A stretch of DNA of 45,285 nucleotides from positions 1 through 45,285 of IMG/VR virus record IMGVR_UViG_3300023292_000016; one strand, 5' to 3'. Under the pieces are notes generated by a model. It saw only the letters and a program-made list of their open reading frames with translations, did not search any database and was not told where the DNA came from. Below, in pieces: positions 1-4,897 of this stretch. Both the position numbers and the translations under genes were made by a program. This DNA is from a virus. Position 1 is the stretch's first letter; the number at the start of each line of letters is the position of its first letter.

Positions 1-305
1 GAGAAAAGTTTGGGGAAGTCAAGCCTAAGAGGGAAAGAAAACCTGTAGATGATAAATTGGTTGAACTACAAGAAGGTTTCAAGGATTACATAACAAAGAA
101 CAGGCTTCTGAGTGTATTTTCTAAACATGGTGAGATTTCAAATCCAAAGCAAATAGGGAAATATATCAAGTATGTTCTGAATGACGCTAAGGAAGAGTTT
201 GACAAGGATTACATTGATGAACTTCAAGGTTTAAAGAAGAAGGAATTGCAGTATGTATACAATGTAAGTAAGATTGTAGTAGAAATGTTAGGTGGGTATT
301 TGTAA
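1..305 (+). CDS. C-terminal part of an unknown protein (5' end outside window)
   Basis: The frame is open from the left edge (first full codon at base 3) to the TAA at 303-305, so only about the last 100 residues are present. An internal TTG at 57 is not a convincing start because the frame continues upstream without a stop. The visible part is charged, Lys/Glu-rich and probably helical, ending in VEMLGGYL. I do not recognise the family. It is followed after 33 bases by another small gene on the same strand. Confidence 0.65.
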   Translation, partial: EKFGEVKPKRERKPVDDKLVELQEGFKDYITKNRLLSVFSKHGEISNPKQIGKYIKYVLNDAKEEFDKDYIDELQGLKKKELQYVYNVSKIVVEMLGGYL

Positions 306-338
306 TATATGTGGTAGTAACATAAGGAGGCTGTAGAC

Positions 339-539
339 ATGGATAAAACAACTAAGATTGAAATAGGAGATGGAACTCCGCAATCTGGCTGCAATTCTAA
401 CAACACAATACCAATAGAAATGAAACTTTGTGCTGATTCTCGGAAAGATCAGTGTCCATATTATGTAAGAATTACTATCAACACAGAATACCTGTCATTT
501 TTTCAAGGGTTTTGTGGATTCGGATTTAAGAAAAAGTAA
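339..539 (+). CDS. Small Cys-containing hypothetical protein
   Basis: This 66-residue protein starts at an ATG preceded by AAGGAGG about 8 bases upstream. It has four cysteines (two in the middle within KLCADSRKDQCPYY, one earlier, one near the end) and a hydrophobic aromatic C-terminal stretch followed by KKK. No family is recognised. It is the last protein gene before the RNA gene cluster and could share its transcript. Confidence 0.65.
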   Translation: MDKTTKIEIGDGTPQSGCNSNNTIPIEMKLCADSRKDQCPYYVRITINTEYLSFFQGFCGFGFKKK

Positions 540-545
540 TGTGTG

Positions 546-732
546 TGGTAGTGGCGTAAAAATTGACAATCGGGCGTTAAATGGGGAGTAAAGGAAGGCT
601 CGGCATATTTGTCAATTCCGATGGGCGCTAAACGCGAATCAGAAACATAAGGCATCCGTTTTATTGGCGTGAGGGGTGAGGTTAGCCAGTTTCGCAGTCC
701 CCTCGTCCAGGGTTCAAATCCCTGGCTACCAC
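546..732 (+). ncRNA. tRNA-like RNA with a ~110-nt insertion
   Basis: The ends pair as a 7-bp acceptor-like helix (546-552 TGGTAGT with 725-731 GCTACCA). Just inside the 3' strand is a canonical T arm (CAGGG, TTCAAAT loop, CCCTG; 708-724). The span is 187 nt, about 110 more than a tRNA. The interior has a 9-bp helix AATTGACAA/TTGTCAATT (561-569 with 609-617) and a GAGGGG/CCCCTC helix (671-676 with 699-704). No anticodon arm could be assigned confidently. It may be a tRNA with an intron-like insertion or a separate tRNA-like RNA; it is too short for a normal group I intron. Confidence 0.45.
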
Positions 733-740
733 ATACAAAC

Positions 741-868
741 AATTGAATATGTCTTGCAATGAGGGCGGTCGTCACTAAGACGTAGGTAGAGGTTGCCTGT
801 TGGCCGTGGGATAAGTAAACGGCGTCTGCATTTATCAACCGAGCGACCTGGTCAAGGCATATTCAATT
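741..868 (+). ncRNA. Structured RNA closed by a 16-bp terminal helix
   Basis: The ends form AATTGAATATGTCTTG / CAAGGCATATTCAATT (741-756 with 853-868), 16 bp with one T-G wobble. Inside are further complementary pairs: GGTCG/CGACC, GGTTG/CAACC and CCGT/ACGG. No T arm, anticodon loop or CCA end is present, so it is not an ordinary tRNA. It sits between the tRNA-like RNA and a second long-stem RNA. T4 encodes stable RNAs of unknown function (RNA C and D) in its tRNA cluster, which is the closest known parallel. Confidence 0.55.
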
Positions 869-875
869 TTTATAC

Positions 876-962
876 TTGACCATAAGTAACCGCAAACCCA
901 CCGGTAGTAGGTTTTAGAAGATGATGGAACGCTACTTCTAAGTCAATCCTGCTTATGGTCAA
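876..962 (+). ncRNA. Structured RNA closed by an 11-bp terminal helix
   Basis: TTGACCATAAG (876-886) pairs perfectly with CTTATGGTCAA (952-962). The interior holds AAACC/GGTTT (894-898 with 910-914) and TAGAAG/CTTCTA (915-920 with 935-940), giving a three-helix junction. There is no anticodon or T arm. It lies 7 nt after the previous element and 9 nt before a tRNA, which suggests processing from one precursor. Confidence 0.55.
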
Positions 963-971
963 TATATACTA

Positions 972-1046
972 TAGCCCCTTAGTAGAAAAGTATTACACCC
1001 TCCTTACAAGTGGGAAAACACGGGGCGGTACCGTGAGGGGCTACCA
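972..1046 (+). tRNA. tRNA-Val(TAC), divergent
   Basis: The acceptor TAGCCCC (972-978) pairs with GGGGCTA (1037-1043), extendable to 8 bp, followed by encoded CCA (1044-1046). The anticodon loop CTTACAA (1003-1009) has anticodon TAC at 1005-1007. The anticodon stem has one T-T mismatch. The T stem CACGG/CCGTG is perfect, but its loop is GGCGGTA, lacking the usual TTC. Phage tRNAs can diverge, or this may be a decayed copy. Confidence 0.6.
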
Positions 1047-1049
1047 TAC

Positions 1050-1123
1050 AGGTCCATGATGTAGCGATAACATACTCGGCTCTGATCCGAACTACCCAGG
1101 TTTGAATCCTGGTGGACCTGCCA
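1050..1123 (+). tRNA. tRNA-Gln(CTG)
   Basis: Acceptor AGGTCCA (1050-1056) pairs with TGGACCT (1113-1119), then discriminator G and CCA. The anticodon loop CTCTGAT (1080-1086) gives CTG, reading CAG, and G73 fits glutamine tRNAs. The T arm CCAGG-TTTGAAT-CCTGG is canonical. Confidence 0.85.
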
Positions 1124-1142
1124 TTAATAAAAATTTCTAAAG

Positions 1143-1171
1143 TTTACAATTATCTTCATATCTGTTATTAT
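1143..1171 (+). promoter_or_regulatory. Sigma70-type promoter for the tRNA-Glu group
   Basis: TTTACA (1143-1148), a 17-base spacer and TATTAT (1166-1171). The predicted start is about 1178, some 9 bases before the tRNA-Glu gene. It matches six other promoters in the window in -35 sequence and spacing. Confidence 0.75.
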
Positions 1172-1186
1172 AGAAGTATAAGAATT

Positions 1187-1261
1187 TGGTGCTGTCGTCT
1201 AATGGTAGGACATGCGACTTTCTATCGCATAATCGGAGTTCGATTCTCCGTAGCACTACCA
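1187..1261 (+). tRNA. tRNA-Glu(TTC)
   Basis: Acceptor TGGTGCT (1187-1193) pairs with AGCACTA (1252-1258, one wobble), followed by CCA. The anticodon stem TGCGA/TCGCA closes loop CTTTCTA with anticodon TTC. The D arm and a T arm with loop TTCGATT are canonical. It is the first gene after the promoter at 1143. Confidence 0.9.
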
Positions 1262-1272
1262 AAGAAAGTTTT

Positions 1273-1344
1273 ATCTCGGTCGTCTAAATGGCAGGACATT
1301 GGTCTCTAACCAAAGACAGGGTTCAAATCCCCTTCGAGATACCA
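1273..1344 (+). tRNA. tRNA, probably Arg(TCT); anticodon uncertain
   Basis: Acceptor ATCTCGG (1273-1279) pairs with TCGAGAT (1334-1340), then A and CCA. The D arm closely resembles that of the preceding tRNA-Glu. The anticodon stem is TTGG/CCAA. A 7-base loop TCTCTAA (1303-1309) gives anticodon TCT but puts C instead of T at position 33. Placing T1305 at position 33 would give CTA but loses stem pairing. The T stem is only 3 bp before a mismatch. Confidence 0.65.
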
Positions 1345-1361
1345 TATATAGAACAAATTAA

Positions 1362-1437
1362 GCGGGTTTGGTGTAACAGTAGCATACCCGACTACCCGTT
1401 GGGAGGTCTTGGTTCAAATCCTGGGACCCGCTCACCA
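1362..1437 (+). tRNA. tRNA-Gly(ACC)
   Basis: Acceptor GCGGGTT (1362-1368) pairs with GACCCGC (1425-1431), followed by discriminator T, typical of glycine tRNAs, and CACCA. Anticodon stem CCCGA/TTGGG closes loop CTACCCG (1392-1398) with anticodon ACC (1394-1396). Glycine is mostly encoded by GGT in the surrounding genes, which matches this anticodon. Confidence 0.75.
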
Positions 1438-1457
1438 AATTTTAAAAAGGTAATTAC

Positions 1458-1622
1458 ATGAAAGGTTTTAGAGAACAATATTTAGAATGTGTTGAAAATG
1501 GTAATCTAATAAAGGTGAAATGCTTTTGGTGTAATCATGAAGTGTTAGTGTGTAAGAAGTATGATACATATTGTCATTCTAAGGCATGTAGAAATGAAAG
1601 ATTAGAGAAGAAGGGAGAGTAA
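1458..1622 (+). CDS. Small zinc-finger-like protein (54 aa)
   Basis: The gene starts at an ATG with AAAAAGG about 8 bases upstream and stops at TAA 1620-1622. It encodes six cysteines, including CFWC at about residue 23 and CHSKAC near the C terminus, consistent with a small treble-clef or zinc-ribbon fold. It is wedged between tRNA-Gly and the next basic protein, with 4 bases between them. Function is unknown. Confidence 0.6.
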   Translation: MKGFREQYLECVENGNLIKVKCFWCNHEVLVCKKYDTYCHSKACRNERLEKKGE

Positions 1623-1626
1623 TAAA

Positions 1627-1884
1627 ATGGGTAGACAAGGTGGAAGAGGTGGTGGCGGAACAAGGAAATTTGGACGTGATGAAAAAAATTGTAAGAAATA
1701 CCGTCTTGAAGGCCGTAGAGAAAAGAATAAAGCAAAACGAATTGCAAAGGAAGCCAAACGTCAAGAGAGATTAAAAGCTTGCAAAGAGAAAAGACAAGCA
1801 GCACACTTGAAAAGATCAAAAGATGAAAAAATGACAAAGAAGAAATGGTTGAAGATTAAAGAAATAAATAAAGAAAGAATATAA
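1627..1884 (+). CDS. Highly basic Arg/Lys-rich protein
   Basis: An 85-residue protein with a GGRGGGG-rich N terminus (residues 2-12) and a long Lys/Arg helix. Net charge is strongly positive, suggesting nucleic-acid binding; the Gly/Arg start resembles RNA-binding RGG segments. The RBS AAGGGAGAG lies at the end of the upstream gene. The stop codon (1882-1884) directly abuts the first base of the next tRNA. No family recognised. Confidence 0.6.
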   Translation: MGRQGGRGGGGTRKFGRDEKNCKKYRLEGRREKNKAKRIAKEAKRQERLKACKEKRQAAHLKRSKDEKMTKKKWLKIKEINKERI

Positions 1885-1962
1885 CCGCCTGTATGCCGAC
1901 CGACTTCTAATCGGTAGAAAGCTAATGGACACATGGGAGTTCGACTCTCCCCAGGCGGTCCA
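1885..1962 (+). tRNA. tRNA-Arg(TCT) with apparently missing D arm
   Basis: CCGCCTG (1885-1891) pairs with CAGGCGG (1952-1958), then T and CCA. A perfect anticodon arm ACCGA-CTTCTAA-TCGGT (1899-1915) gives anticodon TCT. The T arm GGGAG-TTCGACT-CTCCC is canonical. Only 7 bases separate the acceptor from the anticodon stem, and about 19 lie between the anticodon arm and the T arm. So no normal D arm can form, while the variable region is long. Total length is still that of a tRNA. Confidence 0.65.
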
Positions 1963-1967
1963 GATTT

Positions 1968-2099
1968 TGCTGTGTTGCCATTTAAATATGGATGCTAATC
2001 TTCACCAGTATATGGGCGTGTGCTACTCTATACGGAAGCAACGGAAGCTATTTTCGGGAGATGATAAATAGCCAGTAGGTATAAACTACCAACACAGCA
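1968..2099 (+). ncRNA. Structured RNA closed by a 10-bp terminal helix
   Basis: TGCTGTGTTG (1968-1977) pairs perfectly with CAACACAGCA (2090-2099). Inside are GCTATTT/AAATAGC (2047-2053 with 2066-2072), GTATA/TATAC, CCAT/ATGG and GTAG/CTAC hairpins. No anticodon or T arm is visible. It lies 6 nt after one tRNA and 11 nt before the next. Like the RNAs at 741 and 876 it contains a GTAGGT motif, and with the 876 RNA it shares AGATGAT. Confidence 0.55.
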
Positions 2100-2109
2100 T
2101 TTAAAATAT

Positions 2110-2184
2110 GGGCTCGTAGTTCAAATAGTAGAATATTTGGTTCTTACCCATAAGACGAGGGAGCATTACCTTCCGGGCCTACCA
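2110..2184 (+). tRNA. tRNA-Lys(CTT)
   Basis: GGGCTCG (2110-2116) pairs with CGGGCCT (2174-2180) with wobbles, then A and CCA. The anticodon loop TTCTTAC gives CTT. The D arm is like that of tRNA-Thr at 4761. The T stem GAGGG/CCTTC forms, but its loop is AGCATTA, lacking TTC, as in the tRNA-Val at 972. Confidence 0.7.
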
Positions 2185-2193
2185 AAAAATTAA

Positions 2194-2268
2194 ACCCCTG
2201 TAGCTGAGTAGAACAGCAATATCCTCCTAAGATATCGTACGCAGGTGCAATTCCTGTCAGGGGTTCCA
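2194..2268 (+). tRNA. tRNA-Arg(CCT)
   Basis: ACCCCTG (2194-2200) pairs with CAGGGGT (2258-2264), then T and CCA. The anticodon stem ATATC/GATAT is perfect, with loop CTCCTAA and anticodon CCT (2226-2228), reading AGG. The D stem GCTG/CAGC has a short loop; the T loop is TGCAATT. Confidence 0.85.
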
Positions 2269-2297
2269 TAATTAGAGGAATTAGAGGAATTTGTATA

Positions 2298-2591
2298 ATG
2301 GCAAGTAAAATTCATGTGATAACTACCATAAATGATGTGAAGTGGCCAAAGGGTTCTAGAACCGTGGGGTTTTATTATGACCTGAATGATGCTATTGAAA
2401 GTGTTGAGTATAATAATGGTGATATTTATGAGAATGGATGGTTTAGGTATTGTGTCATTGAGAGCATTGATGAAGGTATGTATAATATTGACATGAATGC
2501 TTTATGGTTTGAATGGAAAGAAGATAAAGGGTATAGAGTTATAAATAAACCTGAGAAATTTAAAGGTGTAGCGGGGTTTGGAATGGGATAA
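2298..2591 (+). CDS. Hypothetical phage protein (97 aa)
   Basis: The start ATG is preceded by AGAGGAATTAGAGG. The protein is Tyr/Trp/Asp-rich without Cys pairs or membrane segments. The pattern 'YDLNDAIE' near residue 30 resembles the 'FSNLDEAIN' segment of the gene at 22757, so the two may be distant paralogues. Function unknown. Confidence 0.65.
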   Translation: MASKIHVITTINDVKWPKGSRTVGFYYDLNDAIESVEYNNGDIYENGWFRYCVIESIDEGMYNIDMNALWFEWKEDKGYRVINKPEKFKGVAGFGMG

Positions 2592-2601
2592 GGGGGATTA
2601 T

Positions 2602-2790
2602 ATGAAATTTGATAGATGGATGTTGACGGAGGCCTCATATCCAGGAAATCTTGGGATAGAAGAAATGGTAAAGTTCTATAGGGTTGCTTCTAAAAATGAA
2701 ATCAAATCAATGGAGAAAACAGTGGAAAAGAAGGACTGGGATGAGTTTAGAAAGATCATCAAAAATGTATTGAATGTGGAATTAAAATGA
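2602..2790 (+). CDS. Small protein with capsid-targeting-like N terminus
   Basis: The ATG at 2602 follows AAGGGGG 7 bases upstream, a better start than an upstream in-frame ATG at 2578. The 62-residue protein begins MKFDRWMLTEAS. LTE followed by A matches the (L/I)xE cleavage pattern of T4-type prohead proteases, and other genes here share the motif. The rest is a Lys/Glu-rich helical segment. It overlaps the next gene by 4 bases. Confidence 0.6.
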   Translation: MKFDRWMLTEASYPGNLGIEEMVKFYRVASKNEIKSMEKTVEKKDWDEFRKIIKNVLNVELK

Positions 2791-3023
2791 ATGTAGTATT
2801 CAAAAAAATTGGGGATATTGTGAACCCCGGTATGTATCCTGTATTAGCGGAAGACATGATAAAATTCTTTGATGGTGTAACCATTAGGAAGGTTACAAAT
2901 TTTGAAGATGATTGTTATAATTATGTAGATGCTGATAGAACTTATTGGTTAGTACATAAAGATTGGACAATGGACGTAAATAGACACGAAGATTTAGATG
3001 AATTGTTTAGTATGAAATTATAG
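2787..3023 (+). CDS. Hypothetical protein, paralogue of the gene at 3696
   Basis: A 78-residue acidic protein ending HKDW...EDLDELFSMKL. The same C-terminal pattern (HKDW, then DLDELF) and an upstream 'DMxKxFDGV' segment occur in the protein at 3696-3968, so these are diverged copies. The start overlaps the upstream stop (ATGA). Function unknown. Confidence 0.65.
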   Translation: MNVVFKKIGDIVNPGMYPVLAEDMIKFFDGVTIRKVTNFEDDCYNYVDADRTYWLVHKDWTMDVNRHEDLDELFSMKL

Positions 3024-3028
3024 TACAT

Positions 3029-3122
3029 GCCCTGATAGTGTAACGGTAACACACCCGGCTTATACCCGGCATAGTCTCCAGATTAGAGAGCATTACAGGT
3101 TCGAATCCTGTTCGGGGTACCA
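3029..3122 (+). tRNA. tRNA-Ile(TAT) with a long variable arm
   Basis: GCCCTGA (3029-3035) pairs with TCGGGGT (3112-3118), then A and CCA. D stem GTGT/ACAC; anticodon loop CTTATAC with anticodon TAT (3061-3063); T arm ACAGG-TTCGAAT-CCTGT. Between the anticodon and T arms are 24 bases with a TCTC/GAGA hairpin, i.e. a class II-sized variable arm, unexpected for an isoleucine tRNA. Confidence 0.75.
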
Positions 3123-3133
3123 CACAAAAATAT

Positions 3134-3205
3134 GTCCCTGATAACTGATGTTAGTAGTGGTCTGCAAAATCATTAGAGAGGGCTTGATTCCCTCCAGGGA
3201 CTCCA
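3134..3205 (+). tRNA. tRNA-Cys(GCA)
   Basis: GTCCCTG (3134-3140) pairs with CAGGGAC (3195-3201), discriminator T (typical of cysteine tRNAs) and CCA. Anticodon loop CTGCAAA with anticodon GCA (3164-3166). The T stem GAGGG/CCCTC is perfect, with loop CTTGATT. Confidence 0.85.
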
Positions 3206-3216
3206 CACAAAATTAT

Positions 3217-3285
3217 CGTAGAGAGGAGGGGTCTCCCACTTGGGTTCATATCCCAGGCTTTCCAGGTTCAACTCCTGGCTCTACA
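3217..3285 (+). tRNA. tRNA with CAT anticodon (Met or lysidine-Ile), short D loop
   Basis: GTAGAG (3218-3223) pairs with CTCTAC (3279-3284). The T arm CCAGG-TTCAACT-CCTGG and the anticodon arm TTGGG-TTCATAT-CCCAG (anticodon CAT, 3247-3249) are clear. The D arm appears reduced to GGAG-GGGT-CTCC. CCA is not encoded. Sequence alone does not separate Met from Ile2. Confidence 0.7.
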
Positions 3286-3297
3286 TCCTGAATTTAT

Positions 3298-3370
3298 GGC
3301 GATGAACTTTGGTAAGTGACACAAGCTCATATCTTGTTGTAAGAAAGTTCGATTCTTTCCTTCGCTACCA
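3298..3370 (+). tRNA. tRNA with CAT anticodon (Met or lysidine-Ile)
   Basis: GGCGATG (3298-3304) pairs with CTTCGCT (3360-3366) with one T-T mismatch, then A and CCA. The anticodon stem ACAAG/CTTGT is perfect, with loop CTCATAT and anticodon CAT (3328-3330). T stem GAAAG/CTTTC with loop TTCGATT. Confidence 0.8.
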
Positions 3371-3396
3371 CCATTACAGAAAGGAAGTTGTGAGCA

Positions 3397-3693
3397 ATGA
3401 AGGTTTATCTTGATGATATTCGTATACCCACCAGTGATTGGGAATTAGTTAAATGGCCTAAAGAAGCTATCAAATTACTTGAAACAGGTAGAGTAACAGT
3501 AATTTCTTTAGATCATGACCTTGGTAATGATCAGAAAGGCACAGGATATGATGTGATACTATGGATGGAGGAAAGGGTTGCTACAACAAGTTTTATACCT
3601 CCTAATATCATGATACACACATCTAATCCATCAGCCTACAAGAAAATGGAAAATGGTGTAAAAAGCATATATAGATTGTATAAGGAAAAGTAA
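3397..3693 (+). CDS. Cyclic-phosphate-processing receiver (cREC) domain protein
   Basis: This 98-residue protein has the cREC signature: KVYLDD at residues 2-7 (acidic pair D6-D7), then SLDHDLG near 37-43, GTGYDV near 49-54 and HTSNP near 74. cREC domains are modified response-regulator folds found in RNA-repair and RNA-processing contexts and are predicted to act on 2',3'-cyclic phosphate ends. Here the gene directly follows a tRNA run. An inferred role is handling tRNA ends produced by anticodon nucleases. RBS AAAGGAAG is 10 bases upstream. Confidence 0.7.
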   Translation: MKVYLDDIRIPTSDWELVKWPKEAIKLLETGRVTVISLDHDLGNDQKGTGYDVILWMEERVATTSFIPPNIMIHTSNPSAYKKMENGVKSIYRLYKEK

Positions 3694-3695
3694 AA

Positions 3696-3968
3696 ATGTT
3701 TATAACCCTGAAGACATTAGACATGCTAAAGTATTATGGTAATAAGCCTTTAGATGATTACAAGTACTTTATTACATCTGATATGGAGAAATACTTTGAT
3801 GGTGTGCCTCATGAGGGTGAAATATTTGATGAACGTAATGGTGGATGGAGATTTATAGTGTTCACTGATTCTAAGACTTATCAAAGACTTTATCATAAAG
3901 ATTGGATTGATAGGATTGAATATTCAAGATATTCTGATTTGGATGAATTATTTGAAAAGGAGTTATGA
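3696..3968 (+). CDS. Hypothetical protein, paralogue of the gene at 2787
   Basis: A 90-residue acidic protein containing DMEKYFDGV and a C-terminal HKDW...DLDELFEKEL, mirroring the gene at 2787. The start follows the cREC stop by 2 bases, with AAGGAAAAG overlapping the upstream gene end as RBS. It overlaps the next start by 4 bases. Function unknown. Confidence 0.65.
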   Translation: MFITLKTLDMLKYYGNKPLDDYKYFITSDMEKYFDGVPHEGEIFDERNGGWRFIVFTDSKTYQRLYHKDWIDRIEYSRYSDLDELFEKEL

Positions 3969-4147
3969 GAGAAATGGCTAATGATGAAAGAATTTATGAA
4001 GGTTGTGCTGTGGCTGATTTGTGTGAAGGTATTTGTAGAAAAAAGTATAAAAATACCTGTCCTGCTTTCTTTAAGTATAAGAAGGTAAGGAGGGTGACTA
4101 AAACAGGTAAATTGAGTAACAAAACTTACATAGTAGAGGTAACATAA
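3965..4147 (+). CDS. Small Cys-rich hypothetical protein
   Basis: A 60-residue basic protein with four Cys (C14, C20, C24 and C32) in a short span, suggesting a metal site. The ATG at 3965 overlaps the upstream stop and follows AAAGGAG closely; a second in-frame ATG at 3974 has better spacing. The TAA ends 1 base before tRNA-Ser. Confidence 0.6.
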   Translation: MREMANDERIYEGCAVADLCEGICRKKYKNTCPAFFKYKKVRRVTKTGKLSNKTYIVEVT

Positions 4148-4148
4148 G

Positions 4149-4245
4149 GGAGGGTTGGTAGAGTCCGGCTGATTACGTCTGTCTTGAAAACAGAAAGCGA
4201 TACGAAGAATATCGTTCGTGGGTTCGAATCCCACACCCTCCTCCA
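4149..4245 (+). tRNA. tRNA-Ser(TGA)
   Basis: GGAGGGT (4149-4155) pairs with ACCCTCC (4235-4241), then T and CCA. The anticodon stem TCTGT/ACAGA is perfect, with loop CTTGAAA and anticodon TGA (4185-4187). A long class II variable arm (about 4193-4217) is as expected for serine. The T arm GTGGG-TTCGAAT-CCCAC is canonical. Confidence 0.9.
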
Positions 4246-4258
4246 CAAAAGGTGATGT

Positions 4259-4486
4259 ATGGATGGTATAATTAAAGAAATGAACAAGTTATCATTAGAG
4301 AAAGGTGATATACTGGTTGTTAAATTACCTATTGAAACCACTGTTGAAGAGTATGATAGAATAAAAAATAGTCTTAAACATTATTTACCTAAAGATGTTC
4401 AGGTAATGATAGTTAGTGATAATGTCGATATAGGAATTATAAAAAATAGAACAGGAGAGTATTGGGACCTTTTTAGGATAGAATGA
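4259..4486 (+). CDS. Hypothetical protein (75 aa)
   Basis: It starts 13 bases after tRNA-Ser with AAAAGGTGAT as RBS. The sequence alternates beta strands and a helix (ILVVKLP, then VQVMIVSDNV), suggesting a small alpha/beta domain. No motif identifies a family. It overlaps the next gene by 4 bases. Confidence 0.6.
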   Translation: MDGIIKEMNKLSLEKGDILVVKLPIETTVEEYDRIKNSLKHYLPKDVQVMIVSDNVDIGIIKNRTGEYWDLFRIE

Positions 4487-4770
4487 GAAATGATACAACA
4501 TATGTGATGGCTGCAAATCATCGAGATTATTATAATTTTTTACAAAAGGATGGTATAGAAGGTCATTCATATCGTTATATATGTAATGAGGTAAGTATTA
4601 GAGGTTGTCGGCTTGGTCAGGTAATTAGATTAGAGAATTGGGATAGAAATCCAGCATACAATTATAATTTTTTACAAATGCTAAAATATGCACATAAAGC
4701 AACTTTCGATGATTCTTATTGTTCAGCAAAATATGATTCCATTATGGGTCTTTTTGCCAAGCCTCTGTAG
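4483..4770 (+). CDS. Hypothetical protein whose 3' end overlaps tRNA-Thr
   Basis: A 95-residue Tyr/Asn-rich protein with two near-repeated segments ending YNFLQ (about residues 17-21 and 61-65). The TAG stop (4768-4770) lies inside the tRNA-Thr gene, so the last three codons and stop are made from the tRNA acceptor and D region. No family recognised. Confidence 0.6.
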   Translation: MRNDTTYVMAANHRDYYNFLQKDGIEGHSYRYICNEVSIRGCRLGQVIRLENWDRNPAYNYNFLQMLKYAHKATFDDSYCSAKYDSIMGLFAKPL

Positions 4771-4835
4771 TTCAAATGGTAGAATAATGCTTTCGTAAGG
4801 CAAAAACGGGGATTCAATTTCCTCCAGAGGCTCCA
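4761..4835 (+). tRNA. tRNA-Thr(CGT)
   Basis: GCCTCTG (4761-4767) pairs with CAGAGGC (4825-4831), then T and CCA. Anticodon stem TGCT/GGCA closes loop TTCGTAA, anticodon CGT (4794-4796). T arm GGGGA-TTCAATT-TCCTC. Its first 10 bases are shared with the end of the upstream protein gene. Confidence 0.8.
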
Positions 4836-4844
4836 CACAAATAG

Positions 4845-4873
4845 TTTACAATTCTCATTATTTATGGTACTAT
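4845..4873 (+). promoter_or_regulatory. Sigma70-type promoter for the HD-hydrolase/ligase operon
   Basis: TTTACA (4845-4850), a 17-base spacer, TACTAT (4868-4873). The predicted start is about 4880, 18 bases before the HD-domain gene, leaving room for its AAAAAGGAG RBS. Confidence 0.75.
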
Positions 4874-4897
4874 AGAAGATAAAAAGGAGTATTTTAT

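Noticed and set aside
546-732. Group I intron in the first tRNA-like gene
   Set aside because: The insertion is far shorter than known group I introns and the conserved core pairings could not be identified.
503-838. Minus-strand frame of 111 codons across the tRNA-like region
   Set aside because: It runs antisense to clearly structured RNAs, has no RBS and reads through tRNA stems.
1273-1344. Genome-wide reassignment of TAG
   Set aside because: Several well-supported genes end at TAG with downstream genes immediately following, so TAG acts as a stop here.
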